Shown piece after piece: positions 23,272 through 36,048 of a stretch of 64,000 nucleotides of DNA. The DNA comes from Lindgomyces ingoldianus (lineage: Eukaryota > Ascomycota > Dothideomycetes > Pleosporales > Lindgomycetaceae), in contig NW_022985173.1 in the NCBI RefSeq assembly GCF_010093535.1, positions 688,855 through 752,854 of the forward strand. The letters run 5' to 3'. Within the stretch, counting starts at the first letter, position 1. The number at the start of each line of letters is the position of its first letter. A model generated the notes under the pieces. It ran no database searches. It saw only the letters and a program-made list of their open reading frames with translations, and was not told the DNA's origin. The translations under genes were made by a program, and so were the position numbers.

Positions 23272-25209
23272 TTTGGATGGTGATGAGTATTGTAATTGTT
23301 GCGTTGGGATATGTAGTGGTAGGTGATATTATCAATTGATTGTGCAATGCTTCGGGAGGGCGATTGCAACGGTTGTGTGGGGTTGTTCGTTGTTGCAGCG
23401 AAAGTGATGCGCCAAACAGGTCCAGCTGTCCACAGGGCGGGCAAGAGCAAGTCTTTGAAGAGAGCGTAGTATTCGGCAACAGTGTTGTCCGACAGCGAAT
23501 GTGTGTGATCGAGAAACGAATTGTCGATCTCGATTGTTGGACCCTGAGGTTTTGGTAGGGTAGCGTCGTTCCACAACAGAGAGGATGATGCAAATAGCTT
23601 CTCAGAAGTGTCGGACTAAAAATAATAAACCAGCTTCCAGTATTTTTCAACTAGGAAGAAAGGATCAACCTCTTTTCTCCTCTTCTCCTCGGAATTTAGA
23701 GCAAAGGGAGTTGTGAAGGGCGAAGGGAAACGAAGGTAAGGGTTGGGATGAAAGAGGCGAACGAGAAGGGAAGAGAGGGAGATGAGGCAGATGAAGAATG
23801 TCAGAGGATGTTTAAGCGTCGTAAATGCCCCCGTAATATGGAAACCTGTCCGTTCTCTTAGCCTAGCCGGGACTGGTGTGAAGACACAAACGCACCCTGG
23901 TCGCGAACAGAGCGAGGGGCGTGCTGCGTGTCTGATCGTCAGAGAGGAGCGGGGGGGGGTGAGGAGGTGCTGCAGGATTGATGGAGGTAATAATGTCGGC
24001 CCCTCTAATATCAATATCGAATGAGAACTCAAAGAGCGCGAAATTAAGACGAGCAAAAGAATTTTCAAAATCAGCCTTTCGTTTGTCCAGTGAAGGAGAC
24101 AAACAATTGCTGAGCTGTCGTTCTTATGCGATATGTGAGTTGAATTGTGGACTCCTGAACAACCCCCTCCTGCGTGTCTTGTAACCTTGGTTATCACACA
24201 TGCTCTCAGGTGCGTCCGTCTCGCCCACCGTGTCACAGGTGCAGAACCGAGCAAAGGGATGCCCTAACATCGCCCGCGTAGTCCGCGTCTGAACCTGCTC
24301 AACCAGTGTATTGGGCCATGAAATGCACCGCCTTCACCGTCTCTTGAGCACTATCGCAAAAGCGACAGCCGGGCCATGCCAGCACAGGATGGCGTGTCGG
24401 AGAAGGAGTGTGTTGGGTGGCCGCTGGTGGGCCTGGTGAAACTCGGCTGTGCGTCACGTTGGCTCTTGCGCACCTCTTACAGCTTGGCATTGACCTCCTC
24501 GATCTAGGAGCACCCACTTCTCGCACCAAGGCATTCCACCACCGTGGACTTGAGACACGATAAAGCCTCCACTCAAGACACTCGGTCCCTCAGGAGCCGG
24601 CAGCCGCGTATTTTTTCGGGTCCTCGTCCACGGCAACCGTCACCTGCCTTTCAGCTGAACGTCTGGCCTCCGCCATAGACGCGTCTGCTGGCATTGCTAT
24701 GCGCAAATATCCACGCCGAGACGGTTCTGATAAAGATGATAGATAGAAATAATTTCAGTTGGCCTCCCAGCGCCGTCGCTATGCACCGCTAATTCAGTGA
24801 AAACTCGCAATCCGTGCCCCCATCCGCCCCCTCCTGTTCCCCTTGGAATACCCACCTCCATATCTCCATGTTCTAAGACCATTCGTTGGCGACGTATGTG
24901 CATGAACAAGACAAAGGAGACAAATTGCCTTCCTCCGGTGCAGTGCGAGGAAGGGTGTGGTGCTGGGCCATGCCCAAGTTAGCCTTCCTGACGCCCCACG
25001 TTAGAGACATCAATGCAACCGATTCCGTATCCACATCCCTGTACAAGCCCTCTTCCTCAGACCTATTCTGAGGCCCATCAAACAGAAGCCCAAGACCATC
25101 TCAAACCTTGCACTAGGCCGTCTCCGTCATAACGTAAATCATTTGCCATGCTCTTCTTGGATGCGAAACATGAACCTAAAGACATCGTTCGACTCGAAAA
25201 TATTCTCCA
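23272..25209. other. Intergenic between small hypothetical and cch1 3' end
   Basis: Pyrimidine-rich and GC-mixed sequence; several unconvincing frames; no gene recognised. The part next to 25209 is probably cch1 3' UTR. Confidence 0.4.
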
Positions 25210-28200
25210 TCATCGCCCTCCCGAACGTCGCATCGTGAAACTCCTGCGAATACTTTCGCCCCATGCAGAATTGTCCAGCACCTCCAAAACATCGGCTGCG
25301 CTGACAGAACTGTTTTGTCTGCTGCGATTGCCTGCCGGGCCGGGATCTGGTTCAAGCGGACTTGGCGGCCGACTGAGAGCAGAGGCGAACTGCCAGTCAC
25401 CATCTGCAGGAGGAGAGAATGGAGACATTTGAGGTGAAGCCTTTGCTGGCGTCAGGGGTGATGGTCGTGTTGGGGAATGTTGCGGTGTCATCTGTATCGA
25501 GTTCGCCCGGCTTCGCAACGTCATTTCAGTCGGTGGTGATGGTGAGCGAACGTCGTTGCCTGATGCACGCCACTCAGCATCATCCATCGGTCTGAGATCC
25601 GCGGGGGAGAACAGAGGGCTACCGCTGGCAGAGTATTGGCCTCGTTGAGCGTCGGTAATGTCTTCGTCGTCTACAAAAATCTCCGGTACCGTGAATTGCG
25701 GCACCGCTGTCATACGTCCTGAACTCTTTTGCTCCATTGCTCGCCTGAATCGCCGTGCCCAGTACAAGGTATCGAAAAATCCTACGACGACGTTCCGTCT
25801 TACCGCCTCTTCTACGCGCTGGAGGCGAGCTCGACGACGTAGAAACTCCTCTAATCTATATCATAATCAGTATTCCCAAGTATAAAGTCAAGTAACAGAC
25901 GTACCTTAGGCTCTTATTGTCATTAATGACTTTGTAGTGAGCTAAGATCATAAGAAGTGAAGTAAATGCAATACCTCTATCAGGATCGCTCGAGACAAGT
26001 ACTTCTTCATAGAAGGTATTCATGCGTTGCCGCCTTACCCGAATTCCTTCTACTGGTAGTAGAGCCAGGCGCTGGTTAAGCTTTTTTATGTCGATTTCCG
26101 GAGCCGGTTCATGACCTTGGACAGGAAGTTCCGACGTTCTCCTTGAGGAGCTGCAGTCTTCGATTAATCTGCGGACTGTGAAATCGCCATCGTATATTCT
26201 CATTTCGAAAACGCCGGAGAGTTCCTATTTAAGGTCAGAATTTAGGAGGACGAGGAAATATGTTCGAAAACTTACACCAAGCAGCCGGGGAAAAGCTTCT
26301 CTTGATATATAACCCGTACCGTTTGGGTCAAATTCAGCCCACGCTTGCTTGAATCGGCGAATCTCCTCTCGACTTATGACAGACAATCCGCTACTTCGTT
26401 GATATACGTAACTGAAGCTTTCGTATATCAAGGAGACGAACAAATTGACGAAGAGGTACATGCTGATGATGTTCCAGGTTATGAAGAGGGCGCGGGCCCA
26501 ATCGGGGCTTCCACAGTCGCTATCAAAATACCTCTCCCCAATTGTGCAGAATGGTGGGCGTATACCGGCGAAATCTTCCATAATTTGATTCCAGCCTTCC
26601 CCGGTGCTAGTTCGGAATAGTAGGATGAGCGCTTTGGGCACGTCCCTGAAATTGATGTTTCCGGTTTCTCCTGGGCCGAAACGTGTGAGCCCAAAGGTCT
26701 GCGTGAGCGCAATAGCATACACCAGGAACAGGACAAACCACGTGGCCAGTAAATTCGCAATTGCCGCGAGACTTGCCGCTGCCGTCTTGAATAGCTGATC
26801 CAACTGGTTATTCCGAGGGATTAAGAGCAGTGCGATTGAAACAAGACACAGCTTGTGGAGAGTCGTATAGACCCTTTCATTGAAGTTTGTGATGAGGAGA
26901 ATGGAGGTGATGAAGGTTCCCGAGACCGCGAAAATGGAGAAGATATCCCATGAGCTCTTTCGAAAACGATGCCATGATAGACCAATGATGCGGATCACAA
27001 CATTAGTTATGAAGATGATCGTGAAAAAGAGGAAGATGAAGTCTGATCTGTTAGCATGCGGAGATGTATGAAAGGGTTATTCTCACCTCTAGCCCGATCC
27101 CATTTACTATTGCCAGGGTACCATTCCAAGCAGAGAAGAATAAGGTGTAAAATCAAAAGTCCGGTGATGAATCTTTGCCAATGGCCAGTCTTTCGAACTG
27201 CCCGACGATAGCACCATTCTTCCCAAGTCTCTCTTTGCTTGGTGGAAGAAGGGCGCTTAGAGGGAGACACTTGTCGCAACAGCTTCCTTAATTCAAGCCA
27301 TGAACGTTGGTCCGTAGTGAGAAATGCAACTCCGGTCTGTTCTGTGTAGTTTCGCATAAAGACAGAGACAAAGAGGGTCAACACAAACACGGCCCCGAGT
27401 AAGTTAAAGACGACGAAGAAAACAGCGTTCCCTTGCGATGCAAAGGGTGCAGGCTGCGTAAAGACGCCTGTAATACTCTGGGCTGCCCATGAGACATCGA
27501 TCCATCCTTCCTGGGACACAATCTGGAAAAGTATGAACAGCGAATTTCCAAAATTATCGAAGTCAAAGTATGGGTTTGCGGCTTGGCGAGGTGCGAGTAC
27601 ATTCCAGTCGAAAGGTGAGCTTGCGTACTCGTTGACGCAGTCGGCAAGATTGGAGATGTTCGAGCCATCGTCATTACAAGCTTGCATTCGACCAACGAAC
27701 AAGTTCAGTCCATAAATGGCGAAGGGAATGAGCAAACTCAAAGACACAAAGGCGGCAGATATGACCTTCCATACACCGCGAACAATGACAGAATGGAAAT
27801 GGTCACGAGCGCTGTCGCTGATATTGAGCAGCCGAAGAGCTCTGAGAGCCTTGAATGCGCCGACCGTTCTGGTGATCTGGCCCTCATTATAGAGGGAGGT
27901 TGCAACGTTGACCCATAGAGTGACCAGCACAACACCGTCGATGAAGCCCCAAGACCCTCGGAAGTATGCATTTGGCGTGAAGAAGAAGCCATCCGCAATG
28001 ACTTTGATTAAGGCTTCGACCGTAAAGAGCAGAGCAAAGCCCATGTCGGTGAAAACGAACCAGTTCTTCACGCTGAAGGTGTGCGTCATGAAGTAAGTCC
28101 TTTGATATAAAGGGGTGGTGACACAAGCGAGAAGCACCATTGCAATGATAGCGGCGTAAATAAACGCAGAAAAAGCATACCATACAGGGACGGATGGTGC

Positions 28201-31200
28201 AACTCCTTCGATTCGATCCCCACCACGGCCTGGACCAACGATTCGCTGACAAATTTTACGGATAGGATTATTTGGCCTGAAGATGAAGAGAGAAACATTG
28301 TAGTTTGGATGTGTCCGAAGGTATTCTCTTTGAGCTTTTTTGCGTTTCTCTGTTGCAGAAACTACTTCTTTGGCCATTCTTCTTGGATCCAAGTCCTCAT
28401 AAGCCCGCCCAAAATCCAAAGGGGCATAGAATGGATTGGGCTCGTGGCTGCTGAGCTTACGCATGAGCCGCTGCCATAAGGTAGAGACAGTTCCTGATCC
28501 AACGATGGTAGGCATAGGTCGAATTCCGGGTTGGGGTTCCTCCCCGTTCGGGCTGGCGACGTTCTCAGGCTCGTCGAGAAAGTCTCGTACAACTGCATCC
28601 TTAAGCAACATTTCCGCGGCAGCGGACCCATAGTCTAGCGGGTCTTTACGTCGACCAGTAGCTTGCCCAAGTTTGAATATGGAGGAAAGCGATAAATTGC
28701 CGTACGATGAACTAATGCCTTGTTCCTTTTTTTGGAGGAATGCTTTGACTTGCTGCAGTCGCTTTTCGTCTTCCGAAACATCGAAATTCTCCTGAATGAC
28801 AGCAATGAACATGTTCAAAACAATGAAGTTGGCGAAGATAAACCAGAGGATACAGAATGAGGCTCCAATCCAGGAGGTATTGTAGTACTTTTCGTAACTG
28901 GTGACGTTGTAGAGGATGGTGGTCCAGTTTTCACTCGAGAGAATTTGGTACATTCCAAGGAAGGAGTTATATATCGTAAAGAAAGAAATCTGAACGGTTT
29001 CTCCTGGCTGTGGAATAATCTCGCCTCGGAAGAGCTGCGCAGCGAATATAGATGCAAGAAAGACCAGGAGGAACACGAAAAGAATCAAGTTCAGCAGACC
29101 ACTGACATTTCCCAAAACTATCATCTAAAACAAGATTAGCGAAAAGGTAGAGGATATAGGGAATATAGCTCACAATAAGATCTCGGGTCATCGGAACAGC
29201 GAGAACAACTCGATAGATTCGGAGAACTTGAAAGATTGTGAGCCAAGCATAGGCTCGTCCATCGTGGGCATTCTTGATGACTGGAATTTGTATCACGGTA
29301 GTGATGATTGCAATCATCAAGTCGGTAATATTGCGCTTGCTTTGGAAGAAATGTCGCCAATCAGAGACGAACCGCAAGATAATGTCAATCAGTAGGATCA
29401 ATGTGACTCCCGTTTCGGACAAATCGATAAACTTCTGGCGTGAATCACTCATCGTAGCGCTCCTCAGTGACTGAACTATCAGCCCATATGCGATCACGAC
29501 AACCCATATCCAGCCTGTTTTTCCGTAAAGACGTTTCAGGGCGCTAACACGTTGTTTTGGGAGTCCGTCCACCTCTTCCTCCTCCATTTCTTCACCCGTG
29601 AAAGCGCTAGCTTTACTCTCCTCACGGATAACTTGGAATGAAGACGTGATGACAGCGATGAGCAAGTTGATAAGCCACAAACTCATAATTACGATCGCAG
29701 CTGCAAAGAAGAGGGCCCCCACAAGGTAGTCGCTGTCAGCGACATGGTAGAGGAGGTCCGAGTAGGTGTTGGAGGACATTATAACGAAGACCAGTTCTAA
29801 GGACTGAAAAATATTGTCGAAGCTCTGTGTTCCATTGTGTGGATTAGAGAGTTCCATGCAAACAGAGCCCTTTGGGCAGAGGAAGCCCTTATGAGTATCC
29901 GAAACATTACCATTTGCTAGAATGTAGTTCTCAGCAATGTTCTGGTCTGTTCCGTTCTTGAGATGACCTCCACAAGCTTGGCCTATGTTGGTGAAATTCT
30001 TCTTGCCGTCGGGATCGATCCATACACAGTTTCGGCGAAAACTTGATTTGAAACTCTGGACGCCGACGATAGCAAAGAGTAGCCAGAAAAAGCTGATCAG
30101 AAAGGCGACATTCACCAATAGTGGTGCTGCCTTTTTCAGGCTTCGTAATATAACCTAAGAACGATATTAGCACCGCCGACCTTCATTGAAAAGTGGTTCG
30201 GTCATACCGAAGTGCCGCTTGTGAGATTGAGTAGACGAATAATACGCAAGCAGCTCAGCATTTTGAAGATGAAGACATGCCTGCGCGACTCGGCGCCGAG
30301 AACACCAATAGCAAAAGCTATCCAGAAGGACACTACCGCAACGAAATCGGTTCGATTGAAGGAGTGTCGAAGGTAAGCCCTATGCGCTAAGCGAATCCGC
30401 TGTTGTTGTCGTGAATCTCCTGGGCCGATCGCCGGGGTCATTTGGGCGGTAGTAAGGGTTCGAAGAACGGAGGGTTGCTGAGGGTCGAAGCTTGAGCCTA
30501 CGTGTTTCAAAGATGATTGCCGCTGCGGCCCGAAAAGCTGGCGTACTTTATTCAATACGGCATCTCTCAAGCCTAATTGTCGATTGACGCTGCTGTACTC
30601 GACTGCGTTGATGATGAGCCCGGATACGATTACACGGATGATGATCTCAGCGGTGTAGATAAAAAATAGGACCAAGAGAGCGTAATCAATCCACGTGGAA
30701 CCCCAGGAGGACGAGCGGGGGTGGTCAAAGACACTACGGCTGGAGTCGACGGCGAGAAGAATGGTTTGGATGACAATGAGTAGCAAAAGAAAGGGCTCGA
30801 CGACTGGATGGACCAGCAGGTCACAGAGCTTCAATCTTAACTTGCTGTCTGGGGGAAATATGCCCAGTGTCTTTCCACGAAGAGGGTTTGGTGGGGGTTG
30901 CCATTGTACACTTGGTCGTCGGAGGTGGATTGGTGATGGCGGCTTCTCTACAGGTGAGGTTGGGGAGGACGGACCATCATGGAGGTACTCAGGGAGGGCT
31001 GGGAATGAGGGCGGTTCATGAAGTCGTGCATGTCGTAAAGAAGACTTCCTGCGCATGGTTCGCTCGGCGATTTCCGGTTCATTGCTGAGGTTGACGACAC
31101 GCTGCGACATGTTCCGCATGATGGTTCCTGCCCGATGTAGCGGAGATTCCGCCGCACTTGGAGAGAGCGACCGCTTCCTCCCCGTTGAGGTGCGCAAGCC

Positions 31201-31905
31201 GCCACCCGCAACCTCTACATGGCTCAGATCGTCGCCCAGCCTGCCCGTGGACGCCGGCGTGACGGCATCTGGGGTCAAGAATCGGACGCTCTGGAAGCTT
31301 GATCTTTCCTGGGCAGTGGGGGTCGTGGGAGCAGCGCCGCTTATCGGCTGCAGATTTCGCTCGTCCGTCAGTCGCGCCGTGTCGTCGTATGCGGAAGGCG
31401 CGAAGTAGCCATGATCTTCAGACACCTGTCTTGAGACGTAGGGGTCGCTTTCGTGGTGTGGGGGATACGACTGCTCGGAAGACATGGGCGTAGGTAACGG
31501 AGGGGATGTGTTGCCTTGGAAATCCATGCCGCCAAATCCAAATCCAATGGCAGCTTGGAAGGCCCCGCCGTCCTCCAGCGGCGAATATCCTCCATCTTCT
31601 GAGGCCGTTGTTCCTCCATGCCCAGCGGGAATCGACGTGTTGAGCTGCGGCCGAGTAGCTGTCCGCGTCGGGCTGGGAGACGCCTCGGCGATGGGCGCAT
31701 ACTGCGGATTCCAGTGCTGCCCCGTGGCTATCGACCCCGTCTGCCTAAGCAGGTTGCGTCCTCTATCGCTGAGGGTCCTTCGATGCTGCTGCGCCCCTCC
31801 TGTCGCGTAGTGGTCCTGCTCATCCGGCGGGCGATTCAGGTCCTGGAGCGGTATCGACTGGGGATTAGTGTTATTTCTTCCGTGATCGGGATCAGAAGAG
31901 GCCAT
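25210..31905 (-). CDS. cch1: Voltage-gated calcium channel alpha-1-like protein Cch1
   Basis: Pore subunit of the fungal high-affinity calcium system, which works with Mid1 in the plasma membrane. Six exons: 31905-30208, 30154-29174, 29124-27087, 27042-26276, 26224-25905, 25855-25210; introns 44-53 nt; sum 6450 nt, 2149 aa, all phases consistent. Residues 1-355 are a disordered Ser/Pro-rich N-terminus. Four six-helix domains follow. S4 of domain I reads LSCLRIIRLLNL (about 549-560). The pore-loop selectivity positions are N695 (MSSNTY), E958 (LSSENW), E1432 (VSQEGW) and E1721 (STGEGW). After domain IV an EF-hand-like loop DPNGTGYISREAF starts at D1811 and lacks Glu at loop position 12. The C-terminus (about 1950-2149) is disordered. 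Asn in domain I matches what I recall of Cch1 channels and separates them from animal EEEE channels. Confidence 0.95.
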
Positions 31906-33274
31906 TGGAACTCCTGGCGCTCCCGTGTGGTGCAGGAGTCTTCATCTGGACGTAGCTCTCAGCTCAGAAGTTGCCAGTGTGCGACTAGTCCGGGGTTGGG
32001 GCGATAACAAAACGAGCGTGGTGATAGTCGAAAGGGCTGCGGGAGGAGGAATGTATGCGCGGCGTAAGAGCTCCAGCGAGGTGAGGTCTGTGTAGATGGA
32101 AAGGTTTTTCTTCTTCGTGTCAGATGTGGGATAGAGGTTCAAGTCTCCGGAATGCGCGTCCCCAGGTCCCAGCAGGCACAAGGAGAGCCAAGCACGGCAC
32201 AGGATAGGGCTGGCGTCGGCAGGGACGGAGTATTTTTAGCGCAAGCGTAGTGCGACTGACACACAACGCCTTCATGTGCTTTTCGATATTTAGCAGACGT
32301 ACGAGCAATTTCAACCGTTTGGATATCACCAACAGGGTGCGCCGCGAGATGTCATCCGCTCAGAAGACTATCGCATCTTCAGCGAAGCGGACAAAACTTG
32401 GCACGTCAAACGCTGTCAGCATGTTTCCGACCCAGCGTGGAACAAGGGGTTCGCTCTGAATCTCGGATTTGTCTGACTACGGGTTTCTCCCCATCCTGGT
32501 AGTTCAGCTCTCAGCATCAATTCAGCATATTAGCGCACTCATGGAACATGACCAGGAAGGGCACAATCCGTAAAATTGTCGTTGGAATAAGGGTGAAGGT
32601 TAAGACAATAAGGTTTTCTGTTGCAAATCACATCCCAGCATATTCTGATTGTGTGCCAACACAGGGTAATTAATCTCCCGTAACGAATCTTTAGTAGCGA
32701 ATCTTCAAATGTCAGTAGAGAGCACGTCCTTGGTGAAGGGCACTTTTCCCACACCTACTAGTTTCTACCCTCAGCAACGTTTAATTCACGACGTCAAAGT
32801 CCGCTTCTGGTCCCAAAGGTAACTATTGCGGCAGCGCACTTACCTCTTTAGAAGTTTGGGCAGAAACAATGCAGCGGAGTATGTCATGATTCAAACGGGC
32901 CATTCGATGCAGACATGACGGCAATCCCCAGCACACCATTGTCTCTCACCATCGAGGATGACAAGAGAGTCAGGTGGTGATCCGGACGCGTGCCGGAGGA
33001 CCGATATCAGCCTCGATCTGCGCTAACCCCGTTTGCAAATCGCCTAGCTTGGCGCAAATGATTTTGGGAACGCGACCATCGCTCGATACCTTCACCCAGG
33101 CACACCTTCACGCCCATGAGCTTGCAACCTTCCCTACGCCACCTTCACTCTGCAAATATTCCTTAGATTGCCGCTCGTCGCCGCTGTGATCCTCAACATC
33201 GCCACTTTACCAACGCCTACGGTCCTCGTTATCCCTTTTAACGCGTCGCCGTTCGGCACGCCGCCATCCTCGTC
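31906..33274. other. Divergent promoter region of cch1 and the PHD gene
   Basis: About 1.4 kb without a recognisable gene; expected to hold both 5' UTRs and promoters. Confidence 0.5.
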
Positions 33275-36048
33275 ATGGTGTCCAGGAAACGGGCGAGAGA
33301 CGAGATGGAGGCGGAGGCGGCCCCTTATGAACCCAGTACATTGCAGAAGCTACGCAGCATGTGGCAGTTCTCCAACCTCATGCAGTACATTAATTTGTTC
33401 GGCGATGCCCTCAAAATCGACAAGGAGTTTGACATCGAGGTACACTCCCGGTGCGCCTATGGCCGTCCCCGGATGCGCCTGCTACAATTCCGATGGATTT
33501 AAGTGCTGAACATGTCATAGGATCTTGAGGGTGAATGCCTCAAGCCCCACCCCTCGGAGAAGCTCGCGAACATCGGCTTAGCCCTGCTCAAGCATGTGTC
33601 GTCACATAAAGGTCTAACGTAGGTCACCCATGCCCGTACTTGCTACGAACACATACTCATCCATACCAGGCTTGACATTTTCGATGAATATGCGCGCCGC
33701 CAATATGTCGCTAAAGCTCCACACATCAATCCATTCGGTGCAGAGGAAGCCCCGAACAAGTTCAACGAGTTCGATATCTTCACAAAAATACGCGTGCTCC
33801 AACAGCTGTCGGTGTGGACTCTCAACAATCCCAACTCAATACGAGAGAGGATAAACGCGTCCGACAACGATCAGACGCTTTGGGTAAGCTTTCGCAAAGC
33901 TCGGAGTACAATGTATAGCTGACTCCAATCGTAGCGCATGGAGCCAACCGGATGGGATTCTGAAGAGCGCGCGATATTCGTCCTAGATGACAACCGCCTA
34001 TATCGGCGGACAGACCCACCAGCCCCTCCTCCTCCCTACAAAGCAAAGTCGAAGGCGAAGTCTAGAAAGTCGAGGGGAACACGAAATAGCAAGCGGAGGA
34101 AACAGTCATCGCCAGAGCCCGAAGATGTTGAGGAAGAAGAAGGGACGGCAGCCAAAGATACAGAAGAAAAGGAAGACGACGGCTTCGGTGGAATGAAGTG
34201 GGAATGTCTCTGCATTACCTTAGAAGACTACCAAGAGTTTATGAACAGCATCCGGAGAAGCAGGGATCCCAATGAGAAGGCACTATATGAGCGGATTAAA
34301 GAGGACGTGCTCCCAATAATTCAGGCTGCGGCCGAGGAACAGGCCAAGAAGGAAGCCCGCCGCCTGAAAGAACTGGAGGTGTTGCAGAAATTGGCTACGG
34401 CAAAGCGGTCCAGCAGAATATCATCCAGGCTAGAGAAACAGAAAGAACAGGAGGAGGCGGCCGAGGCTGAGCGAAGGCGGCAAACCGAGCTTGCCATGGC
34501 ACAAGCAGAACAAGAAAAGCAGCGTAAGATGGAAGAGGTATGTCTTCAACCGGGCAGGCTTATCTATATTGTGCTAATTGTTGTTAGGCTCGCGAATCAC
34601 GTATGATGACGCGCGAACAGCGCGTCAAGGAACGTGAAGCCAAGCGGATCCTTCACGAGGAGGAACTGCGGAAACTCAAAGAAGACAGTGAGAAGCTAGA
34701 CGCGAATGAGGCTCGTCTGTCTGAGAGGCACCTCAAGGCAGAGATGAAGCGACGTCAGGAAGAGCTTCAGAAATTAAGCGAGGAAGATGAGTGGGTCTTT
34801 GACTGTGAGGTCTGTGGACTATATGGAGAGAATTTGGTAAGCTTTCCTAAAGCTCCGGTTCTAGTTGACAGTATTAATCGATACTAGGACGATGGCTCTC
34901 ACAGCATTGCCTGCGAAAAGTGTAGCGTGTGGCAGCACAGCAAGTGTCACGGCATTACAGAGGCTCAGGCCGAACGAGATGACTTTCACTTCGTTTGCAA
35001 GACATGCACCCGGAAAGAGGAAGGCGCGCAGAAACCCAAACTGCCACCTCTCAAACTGAGACTTACATCAACCTCGCCGAATTCCCGCCACACACCTAAA
35101 GGGAATGGTGTCATGTATACGACTCCTCTTCGCCGTCTAGATTCCGTCCAAACCCCCACCCAGCAACCGCCTATTCCACACTATGCTCCACGGCCAACCC
35201 CTCAACCCACGCAGCCCATGCAATCTTTAATGAATGGGCCAAGTCTTTCACCCCGCGGTCAGGCACTGGGTCCTCCTGGAATTCATCGTTCAGAAGTAGC
35301 CTATGGATCTCCGGCACATCCTGCTAATGGTAGCTCTTCGCCCGTAGCTCTGCGTCCATACACCGCCAGCCAAGCCAGAGGAATGAGTATGGCCAACGGT
35401 TTCCCGACCTCGTCACCACCTCAGTACCAGACCCCGCGAGTTCCGTCAGACTTGCACAGCAATTACAATCTCCCCCATCCGCAGGCAAACGGAAATACAT
35501 TTGGCGCGCCGAACCCATTCGTGCCTGCTCCTACTCTCCCATATGCAACCAGTTTCAATCAGCCGGCTTCATCTCAGGGCACAAACGTGCAGTATCAATC
35601 TCCTGTGAAACATTCTCCAGCACCATCGCCACAGCCAACGAACGGTCTTCCAAATACATATAGCTTCACCCATAGCCCGCATTCATCTTTTCCACCCAGC
35701 TCCGCGCAACGGCTATCATTCTCTCCCACTAAACATAGCTCTCCGCCGCCGCCGCCACCCCCGCAAATCTCATCGCCAGCACCCGCTCTCCCTCACTTTG
35801 CACCTTCCCCATCACAGATGCCTGCACAGATGTTACCGAGCGCGATTCCTGCTCCAGAGAAGCATGACGCCGCTCGGCCAGTGTCCAGTCACAGCATTTC
35901 GGAGACACCAATTCTCCCACCCATCAAATCGCTCTCTCCCAGCCTGAATCCACAGATTTTAAGTCCGCCGACAAAAAGGCAGTCCCCAACGCCCGAGAGA
36001 CCACAATTTGCACAAGTTAGTGGCAATGGGTTTGGAGGTGCGCAGTAA
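33275..36048 (+). CDS. PHD-finger chromatin protein
   Basis: Predicted nuclear protein of 829 aa. Six exons: 33275-33439, 33521-33618, 33670-33883, 33935-34537, 34588-34836, 34888-36048; introns 81, 51, 51, 50 and 51 nt; all junctions in phase. The N-terminal 160 residues are helical and look like a DDT/WHIM-type region (MWQFSNLMQYINLFGDAL, KIRVLQQLSVWTLN). Next come a basic KSKAKSRKSRGTRNSKRRK patch, a long Glu/Lys/Arg coiled-coil (about 280-420), and one PHD finger with C433, C436, C452, C455, H460, C463, C480 and C483, a complete C4HC3 set. The fifth intron cuts this finger between the first and second Cys pairs. The C-terminal 330 residues are Pro/Ser-rich and disordered, including seven consecutive prolines. 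PHD fingers typically read histone H3 tails; the complex is unknown. Confidence 0.85.
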
